64,000 nucleotides of DNA from Saccharofermentans sp. (GTDB lineage Bacteria; Bacillota_A; Clostridia; Saccharofermentanales; Saccharofermentanaceae), in NCBI GenBank assembly GCA_024695565.1, contig JAILHX010000066.1, forward strand, positions 1 through 64,000, written 5' to 3'. The stretch's first letter is position 1. Each line of letters starts with the position of its first letter. The translations under genes and the position numbers were made by a program. The notes under the pieces are model-generated. The model saw only the letters and a program-made list of their open reading frames with translations. It did not search any database and was not told where the DNA came from. Shown piece after piece: positions 51,289 through 60,490 of the stretch.

Positions 51289-51928
51289 TTACTTCAGCCT
51301 CTTCACGCGCCTTTTCGACTTCAGCAGCTCTTGCAAAAGCTTTCTCGGTGATCATCTGGATAAGGTATGTTGCGGCAACGGGAGTAACCAGTGCTGCAGG
51401 AGGGAAGCATAAGGTAACAACAAGAGCAACTGCAATGATCAGCCATATGAGAATGAACTTCGGGAAGTTGATCATGCAGAGTGTAAAACTGTTCATTATG
51501 GTTCCCTTAATGCCATTTTTGAATCTGGCCATAAGAGGATATACGAAAGGCATCGTAAAGATAACCGGGAGAAGAGGCAGGAATGAAACTATCACATACC
51601 AGTCCGGCAGCCTCGTCCCGTTTATTCCGAAGAAGGCAAAATAAATATTGAAGCCTGCAATGGCAGTGAAGACCGTATAGGCGAGGTGAATTATTATTCC
51701 GTTCTTCAGGTTGTCCTTCAGCGAGTGCATAAACTCCTGAGTGATGTTGTCAGTCCCTTTGCGGTACTTATGATATACGGTGTAATAAAGTGCCGTGGCC
51801 GAAGCGCCGATCGTAACGACAGGCAGACAGAAGAGCAGGAAAAGAGCGGAAATGATAACTACATTTCCTATGGCGGATCCGATCTTATAAAGCCTGCTGT
51901 TTGTGATGTGCTCGAAAGACTGTTTCAT
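51281..51928 (-). CDS. YesL-like (DUF624) membrane protein
   Basis: 215 residues from the ATG at 51928, with GAGAGGTG 5 bases upstream; the frame runs further to 52006 over the promoter. Four to five membrane helices are visible (about 20-50, 78-98, 110-135, 160-205). The opening FCLPVVTIGASATALYY is typical of DUF624/YesL, found with CUT1-like sugar importers and pectin or rhamnogalacturonan genes in Bacillus and Clostridia. Its role is unproven. Here it is divergent from the esterase-ABC operon and carries an operator-like site at its -35. Confidence 0.85.
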   Translation of the reverse strand: MKQSFEHITNSRLYKIGSAIGNVVIISALFLLFCLPVVTIGASATALYYTVYHKYRKGTDNITQEFMHSLKDNLKNGIIIHLAYTVFTAIAGFNIYFAFFGINGTRLPDWYVIVSFLPLLPVIFTMPFVYPLMARFKNGIKGTIMNSFTLCMINFPKFILIWLIIAVALVVTLCFPPAALVTPVAATYLIQMITEKAFARAAEVEKAREEAEVNV

Positions 51929-51949
51929 CTGACACCTCTCTTTTGAGTC

Positions 51950-51978
51950 AGTATAATGCAAAACGAGCCACTTGCCAA
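51950..51978 (-). promoter_or_regulatory. Promoter of the YesL-like gene
   Basis: -35 TTGGCA (51973-51978), 17-bp spacer, -10 TATACT (51950-51955). The start codon is 22 bases after the -10. Confidence 0.8.
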
Positions 51979-51990
51979 CTAGCATGGTAG
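51978..51990. promoter_or_regulatory. Possible GntR operator at the YesL-like promoter
   Basis: ACTAGCATGGTAG; its 12-base part CTAGCATGGTAG is palindromic except for one pair. It abuts the -35 hexamer and resembles the uxuA site. Confidence 0.55.
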
Positions 51991-52032
51991 ACAAAAATGA
52001 GCTCAATAGTTACAATGTTGCGTAATAATGCG

Positions 52033-52054
52033 TTTGATATAAACTAATATCAAA
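52033..52054 (+). promoter_or_regulatory. Inverted repeat before the esterase gene
   Basis: TTTGATAT-AAACTA-ATATCAAA, a perfect 8-bp inverted repeat, ends 36 bases before the esterase start. It may be a protein-binding site or an RNA hairpin. No convincing promoter was placed here. Confidence 0.4.
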
Positions 52055-52089
52055 ATTGCAGGCTTCTGACTGGAAGGAAGGTAATACTA

Positions 52090-53610
52090 ATGACTGCAAC
52101 AAAATTACCCGGCATTTTTACGAGCGGAATGGTTTTCCAGAGAAATAGGGAATTCATAATAGAAGGCGAAGAATCATCATTATCCGAAGTAACTGTTACT
52201 TTCGCAGGTATCAAGAAAAAGGCTCAGGTTACAGACGGAAAGTTCAGAACAGTATTCCCGCCCATGGAAGCAGCAGTTAATGAGCAGCTTAAAGTTGTTG
52301 GCTCAGATACTATCGTACTTGAAGATGTCTGTGTGGGCGACGTCTATATGCTTGCAGGCCAGTCTAATATGGAACTCCCGGTCAGCAGGACCGTTGATCT
52401 CAATAAGGAAGAAATAGAAGCAAAAGATTATCCTGAGATAAGACAGTTCCAGCTTATACCTGATTATGAGCTCCCGGTAAAAGGAGAAAAATCGATCTGC
52501 GGATTTCCTGGCGGCCGTTGGATAAAGGCAGCAGGAGATGACAAGTATGCAATGAGTGCCATTGGTTTTTATTCTGCAAAGCGTATCTTTGATAAGACGA
52601 ATGTCCCGATCGGTCTTATCCTGAACGCTCAGGGCGGAGCGACCATCGAAGCCTATATGAGCGAAGAAGATTATGAAAAAGCCGGTTGCAGTGAAGATGA
52701 CGTAGCTCCGTTCAGAGGAAAGAACGTCATCAAGGATTATGTTGCCAGAGCTGAACAGAATTGCATCGTATGGCGCAACAGTTCCATAGATAAAGATTTT
52801 TCTTTGGAAAAGGCCTTGGCCGGTGCCATAAATGTTGAGCTTCCCGGAATAGTGATCGATCAGTTCTCCGGCAGTGTCTGGTTTTATAAAGAATTCGATC
52901 TTGAGGGGCCCGTTGAAGGCAAGTGCCTATTGAAGCTAGGCGATCTTATTGATGCGGATGTTACTTATGTGAATGGTGTAGAAGTGGGCCGTACCGAATA
53001 TCAGTATCCGCCACGCAAATACTATTTTGACGGTTCGATATTAAAAGCCGGGAAGAACACCATAGCAACCAGACTTATCGTTGAACTCGGTAAGGGCGGT
53101 TTTGTTCCGGGTCATCCTTACTATATTGATACCGGCTCTGAGAAGATCGATCTTAAAGGCGAGTGGAAGATGATGTACGAGAAGAAACTTCCTGACTACG
53201 ATCCGCCGAAGCTTCCGCAGATGATACCGTTAACGATCTACTACGCTTGTCTTGTTCCATTGAAGGATTTTGCGATATCGCAGATATGGTGGTGCCAGGG
53301 CGAATCCAATTCAGGCGAACCTGAAGGTTACGATAAGAAGATGGTACTTGTATTTAACCGGATGAGAGAGCTGTATGGTCAGGTCCCGGTGATCCTCATC
53401 AGGATTGCAAATTACATCAACCCGTTAACTCATGAGACCGAGATCCCTGAAGGATGGAAGACAGTTCAGAGATTCCAGGATGAAGCTCCTCAACATATCA
53501 GTAACCTGAAGGTAGTATCAAGTCCTGATCCGGATCCGATCCATGAACTTCATCCCCAGAACAAGAGCATTATCGGAGAAGGCGTTGCAAAGGCATCAAT
53601 GGAATTCTGA
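52090..53610 (+). CDS. SGNH-type carbohydrate esterase (sialate O-acetylesterase-like, possible acetylxylan esterase)
   Basis: 506 residues, no signal peptide, so cytoplasmic. The SGNH fold has the nucleophile Ser92 in AGQSNME, block III in WWCQGESNSGE and Asp482-His485 in DPIHELHP. A jelly-roll-like insert lies near residues 235-375 (GSVWFYKEFDL, DADVTYVNG). This layout matches the DUF303/sialate O-acetylesterase group and the CE20 type. Next to a GH115 enzyme and a uronate pathway, removal of acetyl groups from imported glucuronoxylan oligosaccharides is the best inference. A strong terminator follows. Confidence 0.85.
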   Translation: MTATKLPGIFTSGMVFQRNREFIIEGEESSLSEVTVTFAGIKKKAQVTDGKFRTVFPPMEAAVNEQLKVVGSDTIVLEDVCVGDVYMLAGQSNMELPVSRTVDLNKEEIEAKDYPEIRQFQLIPDYELPVKGEKSICGFPGGRWIKAAGDDKYAMSAIGFYSAKRIFDKTNVPIGLILNAQGGATIEAYMSEEDYEKAGCSEDDVAPFRGKNVIKDYVARAEQNCIVWRNSSIDKDFSLEKALAGAINVELPGIVIDQFSGSVWFYKEFDLEGPVEGKCLLKLGDLIDADVTYVNGVEVGRTEYQYPPRKYYFDGSILKAGKNTIATRLIVELGKGGFVPGHPYYIDTGSEKIDLKGEWKMMYEKKLPDYDPPKLPQMIPLTIYYACLVPLKDFAISQIWWCQGESNSGEPEGYDKKMVLVFNRMRELYGQVPVILIRIANYINPLTHETEIPEGWKTVQRFQDEAPQHISNLKVVSSPDPDPIHELHPQNKSIIGEGVAKASMEF

Positions 53611-53637
53611 TAATTAATTATTCAAAAGAAACAAGAA

Positions 53638-53668
53638 ACAGGTGTATCTGACTGCACCTGTTTTTTAT
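53638..53668 (+). terminator. Terminator after the esterase gene
   Basis: A stem ACAGGTG/CACCTGT (53638-53644 with 53655-53661) is followed by TTTTTTATT. It separates the esterase gene from the ABC operon. Confidence 0.85.
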
Positions 53669-53685
53669 TCGAATTGTACAAAACT

Positions 53686-53697
53686 CTAGCATACTAG
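53686..53697. promoter_or_regulatory. Possible GntR operator upstream of the ABC operon
   Basis: CTAGCATACTAG is palindromic except for one central pair and differs from the uxuA site at one base. It lies 12 bases upstream of the -35, a position that suits activation or loop repression. A TTGTACAA palindrome lies 6 bases before it (53673-53680). Confidence 0.55.
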
Positions 53698-53709
53698 ATG
53701 AATATTGTC

Positions 53710-53738
53710 TTGACATATTGTCTGCCTGGTGTTAATCT
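53710..53738 (+). promoter_or_regulatory. Promoter of the uronate-oligosaccharide ABC operon
   Basis: -35 TTGACA (53710-53715, perfect), 17-bp spacer, -10 TAATCT (53733-53738). A leader of about 75 bases precedes the first permease gene. Confidence 0.75.
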
Positions 53739-53822
53739 CATACCAAGTCAACTAACATACAAGCATGCAAGAACGCTGTAAGGCAATTCTGCCTGACCGT
53801 TCTTGGAGGGGATTAACCGATT

Positions 53823-54797
53823 ATGAGTGAAAATGAATTGGACCAGCAGCAGACTACGGTTGAGTGGGAACCAAAAACCAGGACGTTAGGACAAAGACTG
53901 GGCAAAGATGTTAGGGTCAATGGCCAGCTTTATCTCATGTTTTTGCTTCCTGTAATTTATTATGTAATCTTCAGATACATTCCGATGTTCGGTAATATCC
54001 TGGCTATCCGTAAGTATTCTGCAGGCGGCAGCATTTTTGGTGAAGGTCCCTTAACACTCAGGTATTTCGGTCAGTTCATTACCGCAAAACCTTTTTGGCA
54101 GGCGTTTTTCAATACATTGATCCTTAACGGTCTCTATCTCATTTTCAGATTCCCGTTAACACTCATTTTCGCATTGCTTTTAAACGAGATCAGAAATCTC
54201 CATTGGAAGAAATTCGTTCAGACTGTTTCTTATCTTCCGCACTTTATCTCAATGGTTATCGTCTGCGGCATGATCAAGGAACTCCTCTCAACTCACGGTC
54301 CTGTCAATGATCTCATCTTCAAACTTGGCGGTGACAAGATCAGCTTCATCTCAATGGCTGAATGGTTCAGGACTATCTTCGTTGTTTCAGGTCTCTGGCA
54401 GAGCTTAGGCTGGGGCACGATACTCTATCTTGCAGCGATGTCCGGAATCAATCCTTCTCTTTATGAGGCTGCTACTGTTGACGGAGCTAATCATTTCCAG
54501 AAGGTCATTCATGTAACCATACCCTGCATCCTTCCTACGATCGCAACTCTTCTCATCCTTGATATCGGCGGACTTGTCGGTTCAGGCGGAGCTTTTGAGA
54601 AGGTATATCTCTTATACAGCCCTATGACATATGAGACATCAGATATCGTGTCTACTTACGTATTCAGAATGGGTGTTGAATCAGGCAGTATCAACTTCGC
54701 AACGGCGGTTGGTCTTTTCGAAGGATTGATAAATCTCGTATTGCTTACAGCCGCGAACTTTGTATCGCGCAAAGTAGCAAAGACAAGTCTTTGGTAA
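53823..54797 (+). CDS. ABC sugar transporter permease, LplB type
   Basis: 324 residues. After a cytoplasmic start, six membrane helices span about 35-310. The ABC-contact EAA loop reads EAATVDGANHFQKVIHVTIP (about 218-237). It belongs to the LplB/YtcP class of importers common with polysaccharide genes in Firmicutes. It pairs with the next permease and with the lipoprotein at 55838. No ATPase gene is present, so a shared MsmX-like ATPase elsewhere is expected. Confidence 0.92.
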   Translation: MSENELDQQQTTVEWEPKTRTLGQRLGKDVRVNGQLYLMFLLPVIYYVIFRYIPMFGNILAIRKYSAGGSIFGEGPLTLRYFGQFITAKPFWQAFFNTLILNGLYLIFRFPLTLIFALLLNEIRNLHWKKFVQTVSYLPHFISMVIVCGMIKELLSTHGPVNDLIFKLGGDKISFISMAEWFRTIFVVSGLWQSLGWGTILYLAAMSGINPSLYEAATVDGANHFQKVIHVTIPCILPTIATLLILDIGGLVGSGGAFEKVYLLYSPMTYETSDIVSTYVFRMGVESGSINFATAVGLFEGLINLVLLTAANFVSRKVAKTSLW

Positions 54798-54810
54798 GGA
54801 GGAGAACAGT

Positions 54811-55773
54811 ATGTCTGCTAATGAAAAAGCTGCTCCTGAGCTCAAAGAGATCCATATTCATAATCCTAAGAACAGGATTAAGGATTCTGCAGGTTATAAG
54901 ACCTTTACAGTTTTCAATACGATAATAATGTTATTGATCTCGGTAATAACTCTTTACCCGTTTATATACCTTGTCTCCCAGTCTTTCACATCTGAGCAGG
55001 CTATAATCGCAGGTCACACGGGTCTTATTCCGGAAGGGTTCAATATTGATACTTATATCTATGTAATGACCCGCAATCCGATCAAGATCATGCCTAATAT
55101 ATTCCCTGATCTGAAGGTGCCTGAGTTCATCGTCTACTACATGAACACGATCTTCTATACGTTTGTCGGAACGGTCCTGTCACTGTTCTTCTCATCGATC
55201 CTGGCTTACCCGTTATCGAAAACGAAGCTCAAGGTGAACAAGTTCTTATCACCGTTCATCATCTTCACGATGTATTTCGGCGGTGGACTTATCGCTAACT
55301 ACGTTTTGATCTTAAAGCTCGGTCTTAAGAACTCCATGTGGGGATTCATTCTTCCGATGCTGATCAGCACATATTACGTAATCCTCATGAGATCTTTCTT
55401 TATGAGCATACCTAAGGATCTTGAGGATGCAGGCGAGATCGACGGACTCGATAAGTTCGGTGTTTTCTGGCACATAGCGCGTCCTCTGTCCACGCCCATC
55501 ATGGCAACAATGACTCTCTTTTATGCGGTCATGTATTGGAACAACTGGTTCAACGCAAAGCTCTATCTGCAGGATAAGAACAAGTGGCCTGTTGCATATT
55601 TCCTCCAGACGATCATCAGAGGCGGAGGCGCATCTGATCCTGATGCGACCCAGATGTCGGCGAACATCAAATCGTGTGCAATGGTACTTACGGTTCTTCC
55701 GATCATATGCGTATATCCCTTCATTCAGAAGTATTACGTTCAGGGCATGATGCTCGGCGGAGTGAAGGAATAA
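54811..55773 (+). CDS. ABC sugar transporter permease, YtcP type
   Basis: 320 residues with six membrane helices (about 35-310) and the EAA loop EDAGEIDGLDKFGVFWHIA (about 207-225). It is the second permease, 13 bases after the first, with an AAGGAGGAG site. It would import the oligosaccharide delivered by the binding lipoprotein downstream. The C-terminal MLGGVKE is a common ending for YtcP-type permeases. Confidence 0.92.
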   Translation: MSANEKAAPELKEIHIHNPKNRIKDSAGYKTFTVFNTIIMLLISVITLYPFIYLVSQSFTSEQAIIAGHTGLIPEGFNIDTYIYVMTRNPIKIMPNIFPDLKVPEFIVYYMNTIFYTFVGTVLSLFFSSILAYPLSKTKLKVNKFLSPFIIFTMYFGGGLIANYVLILKLGLKNSMWGFILPMLISTYYVILMRSFFMSIPKDLEDAGEIDGLDKFGVFWHIARPLSTPIMATMTLFYAVMYWNNWFNAKLYLQDKNKWPVAYFLQTIIRGGGASDPDATQMSANIKSCAMVLTVLPIICVYPFIQKYYVQGMMLGGVKE

Positions 55774-55837
55774 CAGTTTTGTGCTAAAGGGGATAACCCG
55801 TGGCAATAGAAAAAAATACAGAAGAAAGGAAACAGTT

Positions 55838-57577
55838 ATGAAGACTACAACATTGAAAAAAGTTTCTTGTGTCGGACTTTCTCTTTCTATGCTTGCTGGT
55901 TTTGCTGCGTGCAGCACCAGTACCAGTGAGACTACTGAGGCTACAACGATCCCCAGTCAGATCGAGACAACTACCGAAGCAGAAGAACAACTTCCTTATG
56001 ATTTCGGATATGGAGTTACATTCCATGCTGATGAGCCTGTAACTTATACTATGTTCTTCAGTGATGCTTCATGGTATCCGATGGTCGAGACTTGGCAGAC
56101 GGAGGGTGTGTTCAAGAAGATCGAAGAACTTACGAATGTTACACTTGACATTAAGTCTTACGACAGCAACGACTATATGGAACAGGTAACACTCGACATT
56201 AACGCAGGAAACGCTGCTTACATCATTCCTAAGATCTATGATGATTCTGCATTCGTAGACGGCGGCGCTATCGTTCCTATCTCAGACTGGGTAGAGTATA
56301 TGCCTTACTATACCGAGTTCTACAACACTTATAATCTGTCTGATGATATCAAGACAATTACAAGAGCTAACGGTAAGTACTATAAGCTCCCCGGCATGAA
56401 GGAAGCTAACCTCATCAACTATTCTTTCGTTATCAGAAAGGATATCTGGGATGCAGCAGGTGTTGACGTAGTTGAGCTCGAGAAGAATTGGACATGGGCA
56501 GACCTCCTCGATGCATTGATCCAGGTTAAGGCTTACATGGTTGAGCAGGGTATGTGCTCCGAGAGCGATTACATCTGGTCCGATCTCTGGTGCGGTAATG
56601 AATCCGGCCAGGGCAGCGGCGGAAACCTCCTCGGTGTTATGGCTGCAACATATGATTGTAATGCAGGCTGGAATATCGGCAACGGTATGAGATTTGATCA
56701 GGAATCCAACCAGTTCGTTTTCTCACCTACAACAGAGAACTATAAGCAGTTCCTTATCACAGCTAACAGCTTCATCGAAGCAGGAATCCTCGATCCCGAG
56801 ACATTCACACAGGATGATGCTACAGCTACAGCTCAGTATTACAACGGCCAGACAGCAATCATGTCAATCAACCAGGGTCAGTGGGCTAACTATGAGCAGA
56901 ACATGACAGCCCAGCTCGGCGAAGGCAACTATGAGAACTACGTAATCACAATGCCTATCGGTTCTACAAGAAACTCCACAGTATCTCCTGAGAGACTTGA
57001 GAACGGCGTTATGATCTCACAGAAGGCTCTTGATGATCTCGGTGAGGATGGCTTCATCCAGATGCTCAGATTCGTAGACTGGCTCTTCTATTCTCACGAA
57101 GCTTATGACCTCACAAAGTGGGGTGTTGAAGGCGAGACATACTATGTAGATGACGACGGCAACAAGCATCTTATGGAAGGCTATTGCTGCGGCGGCCTCG
57201 GATATGGTAACAACGAAGAAGAAACACTGACTGACATCAGACTTCAGTGGGGTTATGCAGGCGGTAACTTCTGGTACGGCGGAACTGTTGCAGAGATGAC
57301 AGACAACCTGATTCCTCCTGTAGCAGATTATGTCGAAAGAGATACCGAGTACAGAGATACACCTCCTCTTGCTCCCGGTATTGCCCCGACCGAGGAACAG
57401 AACGAAGAGATCAATCTCATCGCAACTCCTCTTATCAGTAACGTTAACTCCTGGACATTGAAGTTTGTAACAGGTCAGGCAGATATCGAGACACAGTGGG
57501 ATGAATATGTTCAGTCCTGCGTTGACCTTAACAGTCAGGGTCTTGTAGATATCTACGGTGAGCTTTACACAGGCTGA
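55838..57577 (+). CDS. ABC sugar-binding lipoprotein, LplA type
   Basis: 579 residues from the ATG at 55838 (GAAGGAAA upstream). The lipobox ends at Cys25, followed by a Thr/Glu linker. The mature domain (about 60-579) has MFFSDASWYPMVETWQ and RKDIWDAAGVD, and is the large LplA-like class that binds oligosaccharides outside the membrane. Location between permeases and GH115 suggests (methyl)glucuronoxylan oligosaccharides as ligand. A hairpin after the stop can protect its mRNA and reduce read-through. Confidence 0.92.
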   Translation: MKTTTLKKVSCVGLSLSMLAGFAACSTSTSETTEATTIPSQIETTTEAEEQLPYDFGYGVTFHADEPVTYTMFFSDASWYPMVETWQTEGVFKKIEELTNVTLDIKSYDSNDYMEQVTLDINAGNAAYIIPKIYDDSAFVDGGAIVPISDWVEYMPYYTEFYNTYNLSDDIKTITRANGKYYKLPGMKEANLINYSFVIRKDIWDAAGVDVVELEKNWTWADLLDALIQVKAYMVEQGMCSESDYIWSDLWCGNESGQGSGGNLLGVMAATYDCNAGWNIGNGMRFDQESNQFVFSPTTENYKQFLITANSFIEAGILDPETFTQDDATATAQYYNGQTAIMSINQGQWANYEQNMTAQLGEGNYENYVITMPIGSTRNSTVSPERLENGVMISQKALDDLGEDGFIQMLRFVDWLFYSHEAYDLTKWGVEGETYYVDDDGNKHLMEGYCCGGLGYGNNEEETLTDIRLQWGYAGGNFWYGGTVAEMTDNLIPPVADYVERDTEYRDTPPLAPGIAPTEEQNEEINLIATPLISNVNSWTLKFVTGQADIETQWDEYVQSCVDLNSQGLVDIYGELYTG

Positions 57578-57612
57578 TATGCAGTAATTTGACTTTCCGC
57601 TTTAAGCAACAG

Positions 57613-57651
57613 GGGGCATTCCGATGTATAATCGCATTGGGATGCCCCTTT
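57613..57651 (+). terminator. Intercistronic terminator-like hairpin before the GH115 gene
   Basis: A 14-bp imperfect stem with GGGGCAT/ATGCCCC at its base (57613-57619 with 57642-57648), then TTTGTT. It lies between the abundant binding-protein gene and the enzyme gene, so partial read-through is likely. Confidence 0.7.
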
Positions 57652-57676
57652 GTTAAAAGGATTGAGAGGTATATTT

Positions 57677-60475
57677 ATGGGCTCTACAGAGTTTTTCAGA
57701 AAAGGCCGCAAGATCGCTATCGTAACAGACGGAAGCGACAAAGGCATATTAAGGGTTGCTTCTATTGTCATTAAAGATATTGAGCGTGTTACAGACTCTT
57801 TGAGAAAAGTCTGCAGGATCGCAGTTACTGATGATATTACAAGCGGGAAAACAGCATATGCAGACACACTTGTTTTTGCAGGGATCCTGACAGGGTCTTC
57901 AGACAGCCTTACAGACAGGCTTCTTGCAAAAACAAATGTTGATCCTTCCGATATTTTAGGAAAGAAAGAAGTATATGCCTTTGCTGAGGTTACGGGTTTT
58001 GAAGGTCTCGAAAACAAGAAAGTTTTTGTTATCGCAGGAAGCGATAAACTCGGAACCATATACGGCTTATATAAACTCTCGGAGATGATAGGCGTAAGTC
58101 CCTGGCATTATTTTGCCGATGTAAAACCAATAGTCAGGGAAGAAATTGCTTTTGGTCCTGATGAACTCCCTGCTGTATCTCATGAACCGAAGATCGAATA
58201 CAGGGGATTCTTCCTTAACGATGACTGGCCTTCACTTGGTGGCTGGGTAACAAATGCTTTCGATGACTTCAACGAATTGTTCTATGAGAAAGTTTTCGAT
58301 CTCCTGTTAAGACTTCGTGGAAACTTCATGTGGCCTGCCATGTGGTCAGCTGTATTTAACAACGACGGCAAGGCTTTCCCTGAGGCTTCTGCAGTCCTTG
58401 CTGATGAACTCGGCATAACAATGGGCACATCACATCACGAGCCTCTCATAAGGGCAGGCGAGGAATTCTCGCACATGATGACTGACAGTAATGATATAGG
58501 TTACGGAAAAGACTGGAGCTATTACACCAATCCCCGCGGGCTTTATGAGTTCTGGACTGATTCCATCAAAGCACGCGGCAAGTACAAGAATCTGATCACC
58601 GTCGGCATGCGCGGAGAGCGTGACAGCAAGATCCTTGGCGAAGATGCCACCATGAAGGACAACATAGATCTTCTTAAGAAGACGATAACTGACCAGAAGA
58701 AGATACTTGCTGAGAATGGTCTTGAGGGATGCCCTAAGGTGCTTGCCCTCTATAAAGAGGTTGAGGATTATTACTACGGCGATGATACGGCTGAGGGCCT
58801 TTGCAAGTGGGAAGGCCTTGATGACCTGACACTGCTTTTGTCTGACGATAACTTCGGAAACTTAAGAACTGTTCCGTCACCTGAATTGAAGGACCGCAAG
58901 GCAGGCTGGGGCATCTACTATCACTTCGATTATCACGGGGATCCGATCTCTTATGAATGGGTCAATTCAACTCCGATCACGAAGGCATGGGAACAACTGA
59001 CTTCGGCATATGAATACGGTATCCGCAAGCTCTGGATCTGCAATGTCGGAGACTTAAGACCTGTTGAGCTTCCGTTAAATTACTTTATGGATCTCGCATT
59101 TGATTTCGATTACTGGCAGCAGCCGAATAAGACTTCCGAGTATCTCACTAAGTGGGTGAAGCAGCAGTTCGCCGAGCTTGATGAACCGACCTGCAGGTCA
59201 ATAGAAAACCTCCTTAACGATTACATCAACATGAACGGCAGAAGAAGACCGGAAGCGACTCACCCTGATACGTTTGATGTTCCTTCGAACCTGGCATTTG
59301 AAGAATTAAGATGCGCTGACAGGATAATCAGGGATGCTTCTGCTGTTAAGAATGCGATCCCCGGGGACCTTTACGACAAATTCTACGGCCTGGTATATTT
59401 CCCGGCTGTGGCTTCGGCAAATCTGCGCAGGATGATGGTGCTCACGGGCCTTTATAACATTGTTACAAACACTGGTTTTATAGTATCTAACTACTTTGCA
59501 GAGGAAATAAACAAGACTGTTGACCGAGACATAGAGCTTGTCAGGTTCTATAACGAGGAGATGTCAGGCGGCAAGTGGAAATACATGATGAGTTCCAAGC
59601 ATGTCAACTTCCAACACTGGAATGACGAAGGTTCCGAATACCCCAAGCCTGTCATAAAGCCGTTTGCTTCTGCTGAAGAGAGGGCATGGGTCATAATCGA
59701 GCGAAGTGAGAAATTCTTTGACGGTGAATGCATGCTTCCTGATATGACGACAGCTGATACTTCACCTAAAGAGATATACATTCTGAACGAATCTCAAAGA
59801 CTCGATCCTTTTGATCTTGAGTACGATAAGTCGCTTCTTAAGATCGATAAGACCGATATATCTGAGGGATCCTACAGACTTGATATCCTGCCTCTTGGAA
59901 AAGTCTGTGAGACTTCCGTTGAAGTCAGATTCTTATCGCACAAAGTAACGGTCAAGGTACGTGTCATTGATACGGCATCGATGTCTGAACTGCCCTGCAT
60001 GGTCGCAGGACATTTAAGCATGAGCTGCGATTCATATGCCTCAAAAACAGAACCTGAGGATAGCTCACTCCTGACGATCGATAACTATGGTCTGTCAGGT
60101 AAAGCTGTTAAGGCATATCCTCTTACCAGGGATTATTCTGAAGAATCAGCACCTTCGATGAAGTATGATTTCTTCCTGCCTGAAGAAGGCGAATATGAAG
60201 TATCTGTTTTCGTAGCTCCTTCGAATAACACATTCAAGAATCAGAATCTGCATTTCGGGCTCAACATGGATGGTATGGGAATTAAGAAGACCGCACTGTT
60301 CCCCGAAGGCTATATGGCAGGTTACGGCACTGATCCTGACTGGTGTGAAGCCGTGCTTAGAAACTGCCGCGAACTTAAGACAGTATTTGAACTTAGCTCA
60401 GGCAGTCACAGTCTTGAATATGTTGTGCTTGATTCGATGGTAGTGCTTCAGAAGATCGAGATCAGAAAGCTGTAA
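57677..60475 (+). CDS. GH115 alpha-glucuronidase
   Basis: 932 residues from the ATG at 57677 (GAGAGG upstream); the frame runs back over the hairpin. It matches GH115: EYRGFFLNDDWPSLGGW, RLRGNFMWPAMWSAVF, TMGTSHHEPLIRAG, then FDYHGDPISYEWVN and YGIRKLWICNVGDLRP. GH115 removes 4-O-methyl-glucuronic or glucuronic acid from internal or terminal xylose of xylan. There is no signal peptide, so it works on imported oligosaccharides. A C-terminal beta-rich region (about 760-932) is the usual accessory domain. It is last in the ABC operon and convergent with uxaC. Confidence 0.93.
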   Translation: MGSTEFFRKGRKIAIVTDGSDKGILRVASIVIKDIERVTDSLRKVCRIAVTDDITSGKTAYADTLVFAGILTGSSDSLTDRLLAKTNVDPSDILGKKEVYAFAEVTGFEGLENKKVFVIAGSDKLGTIYGLYKLSEMIGVSPWHYFADVKPIVREEIAFGPDELPAVSHEPKIEYRGFFLNDDWPSLGGWVTNAFDDFNELFYEKVFDLLLRLRGNFMWPAMWSAVFNNDGKAFPEASAVLADELGITMGTSHHEPLIRAGEEFSHMMTDSNDIGYGKDWSYYTNPRGLYEFWTDSIKARGKYKNLITVGMRGERDSKILGEDATMKDNIDLLKKTITDQKKILAENGLEGCPKVLALYKEVEDYYYGDDTAEGLCKWEGLDDLTLLLSDDNFGNLRTVPSPELKDRKAGWGIYYHFDYHGDPISYEWVNSTPITKAWEQLTSAYEYGIRKLWICNVGDLRPVELPLNYFMDLAFDFDYWQQPNKTSEYLTKWVKQQFAELDEPTCRSIENLLNDYINMNGRRRPEATHPDTFDVPSNLAFEELRCADRIIRDASAVKNAIPGDLYDKFYGLVYFPAVASANLRRMMVLTGLYNIVTNTGFIVSNYFAEEINKTVDRDIELVRFYNEEMSGGKWKYMMSSKHVNFQHWNDEGSEYPKPVIKPFASAEERAWVIIERSEKFFDGECMLPDMTTADTSPKEIYILNESQRLDPFDLEYDKSLLKIDKTDISEGSYRLDILPLGKVCETSVEVRFLSHKVTVKVRVIDTASMSELPCMVAGHLSMSCDSYASKTEPEDSSLLTIDNYGLSGKAVKAYPLTRDYSEESAPSMKYDFFLPEEGEYEVSVFVAPSNNTFKNQNLHFGLNMDGMGIKKTALFPEGYMAGYGTDPDWCEAVLRNCRELKTVFELSSGSHSLEYVVLDSMVVLQKIEIRKL

Positions 60476-60490
60476 TTGCTGACACCTATA

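Noticed and set aside
52033..52054. TTTGATAT...ATATCAAA as an FNR-type site
   Set aside because: The arms match TTGAT/ATCAA but the gap is not the 4 bases required, and no FNR/Crp-type regulator is encoded here.
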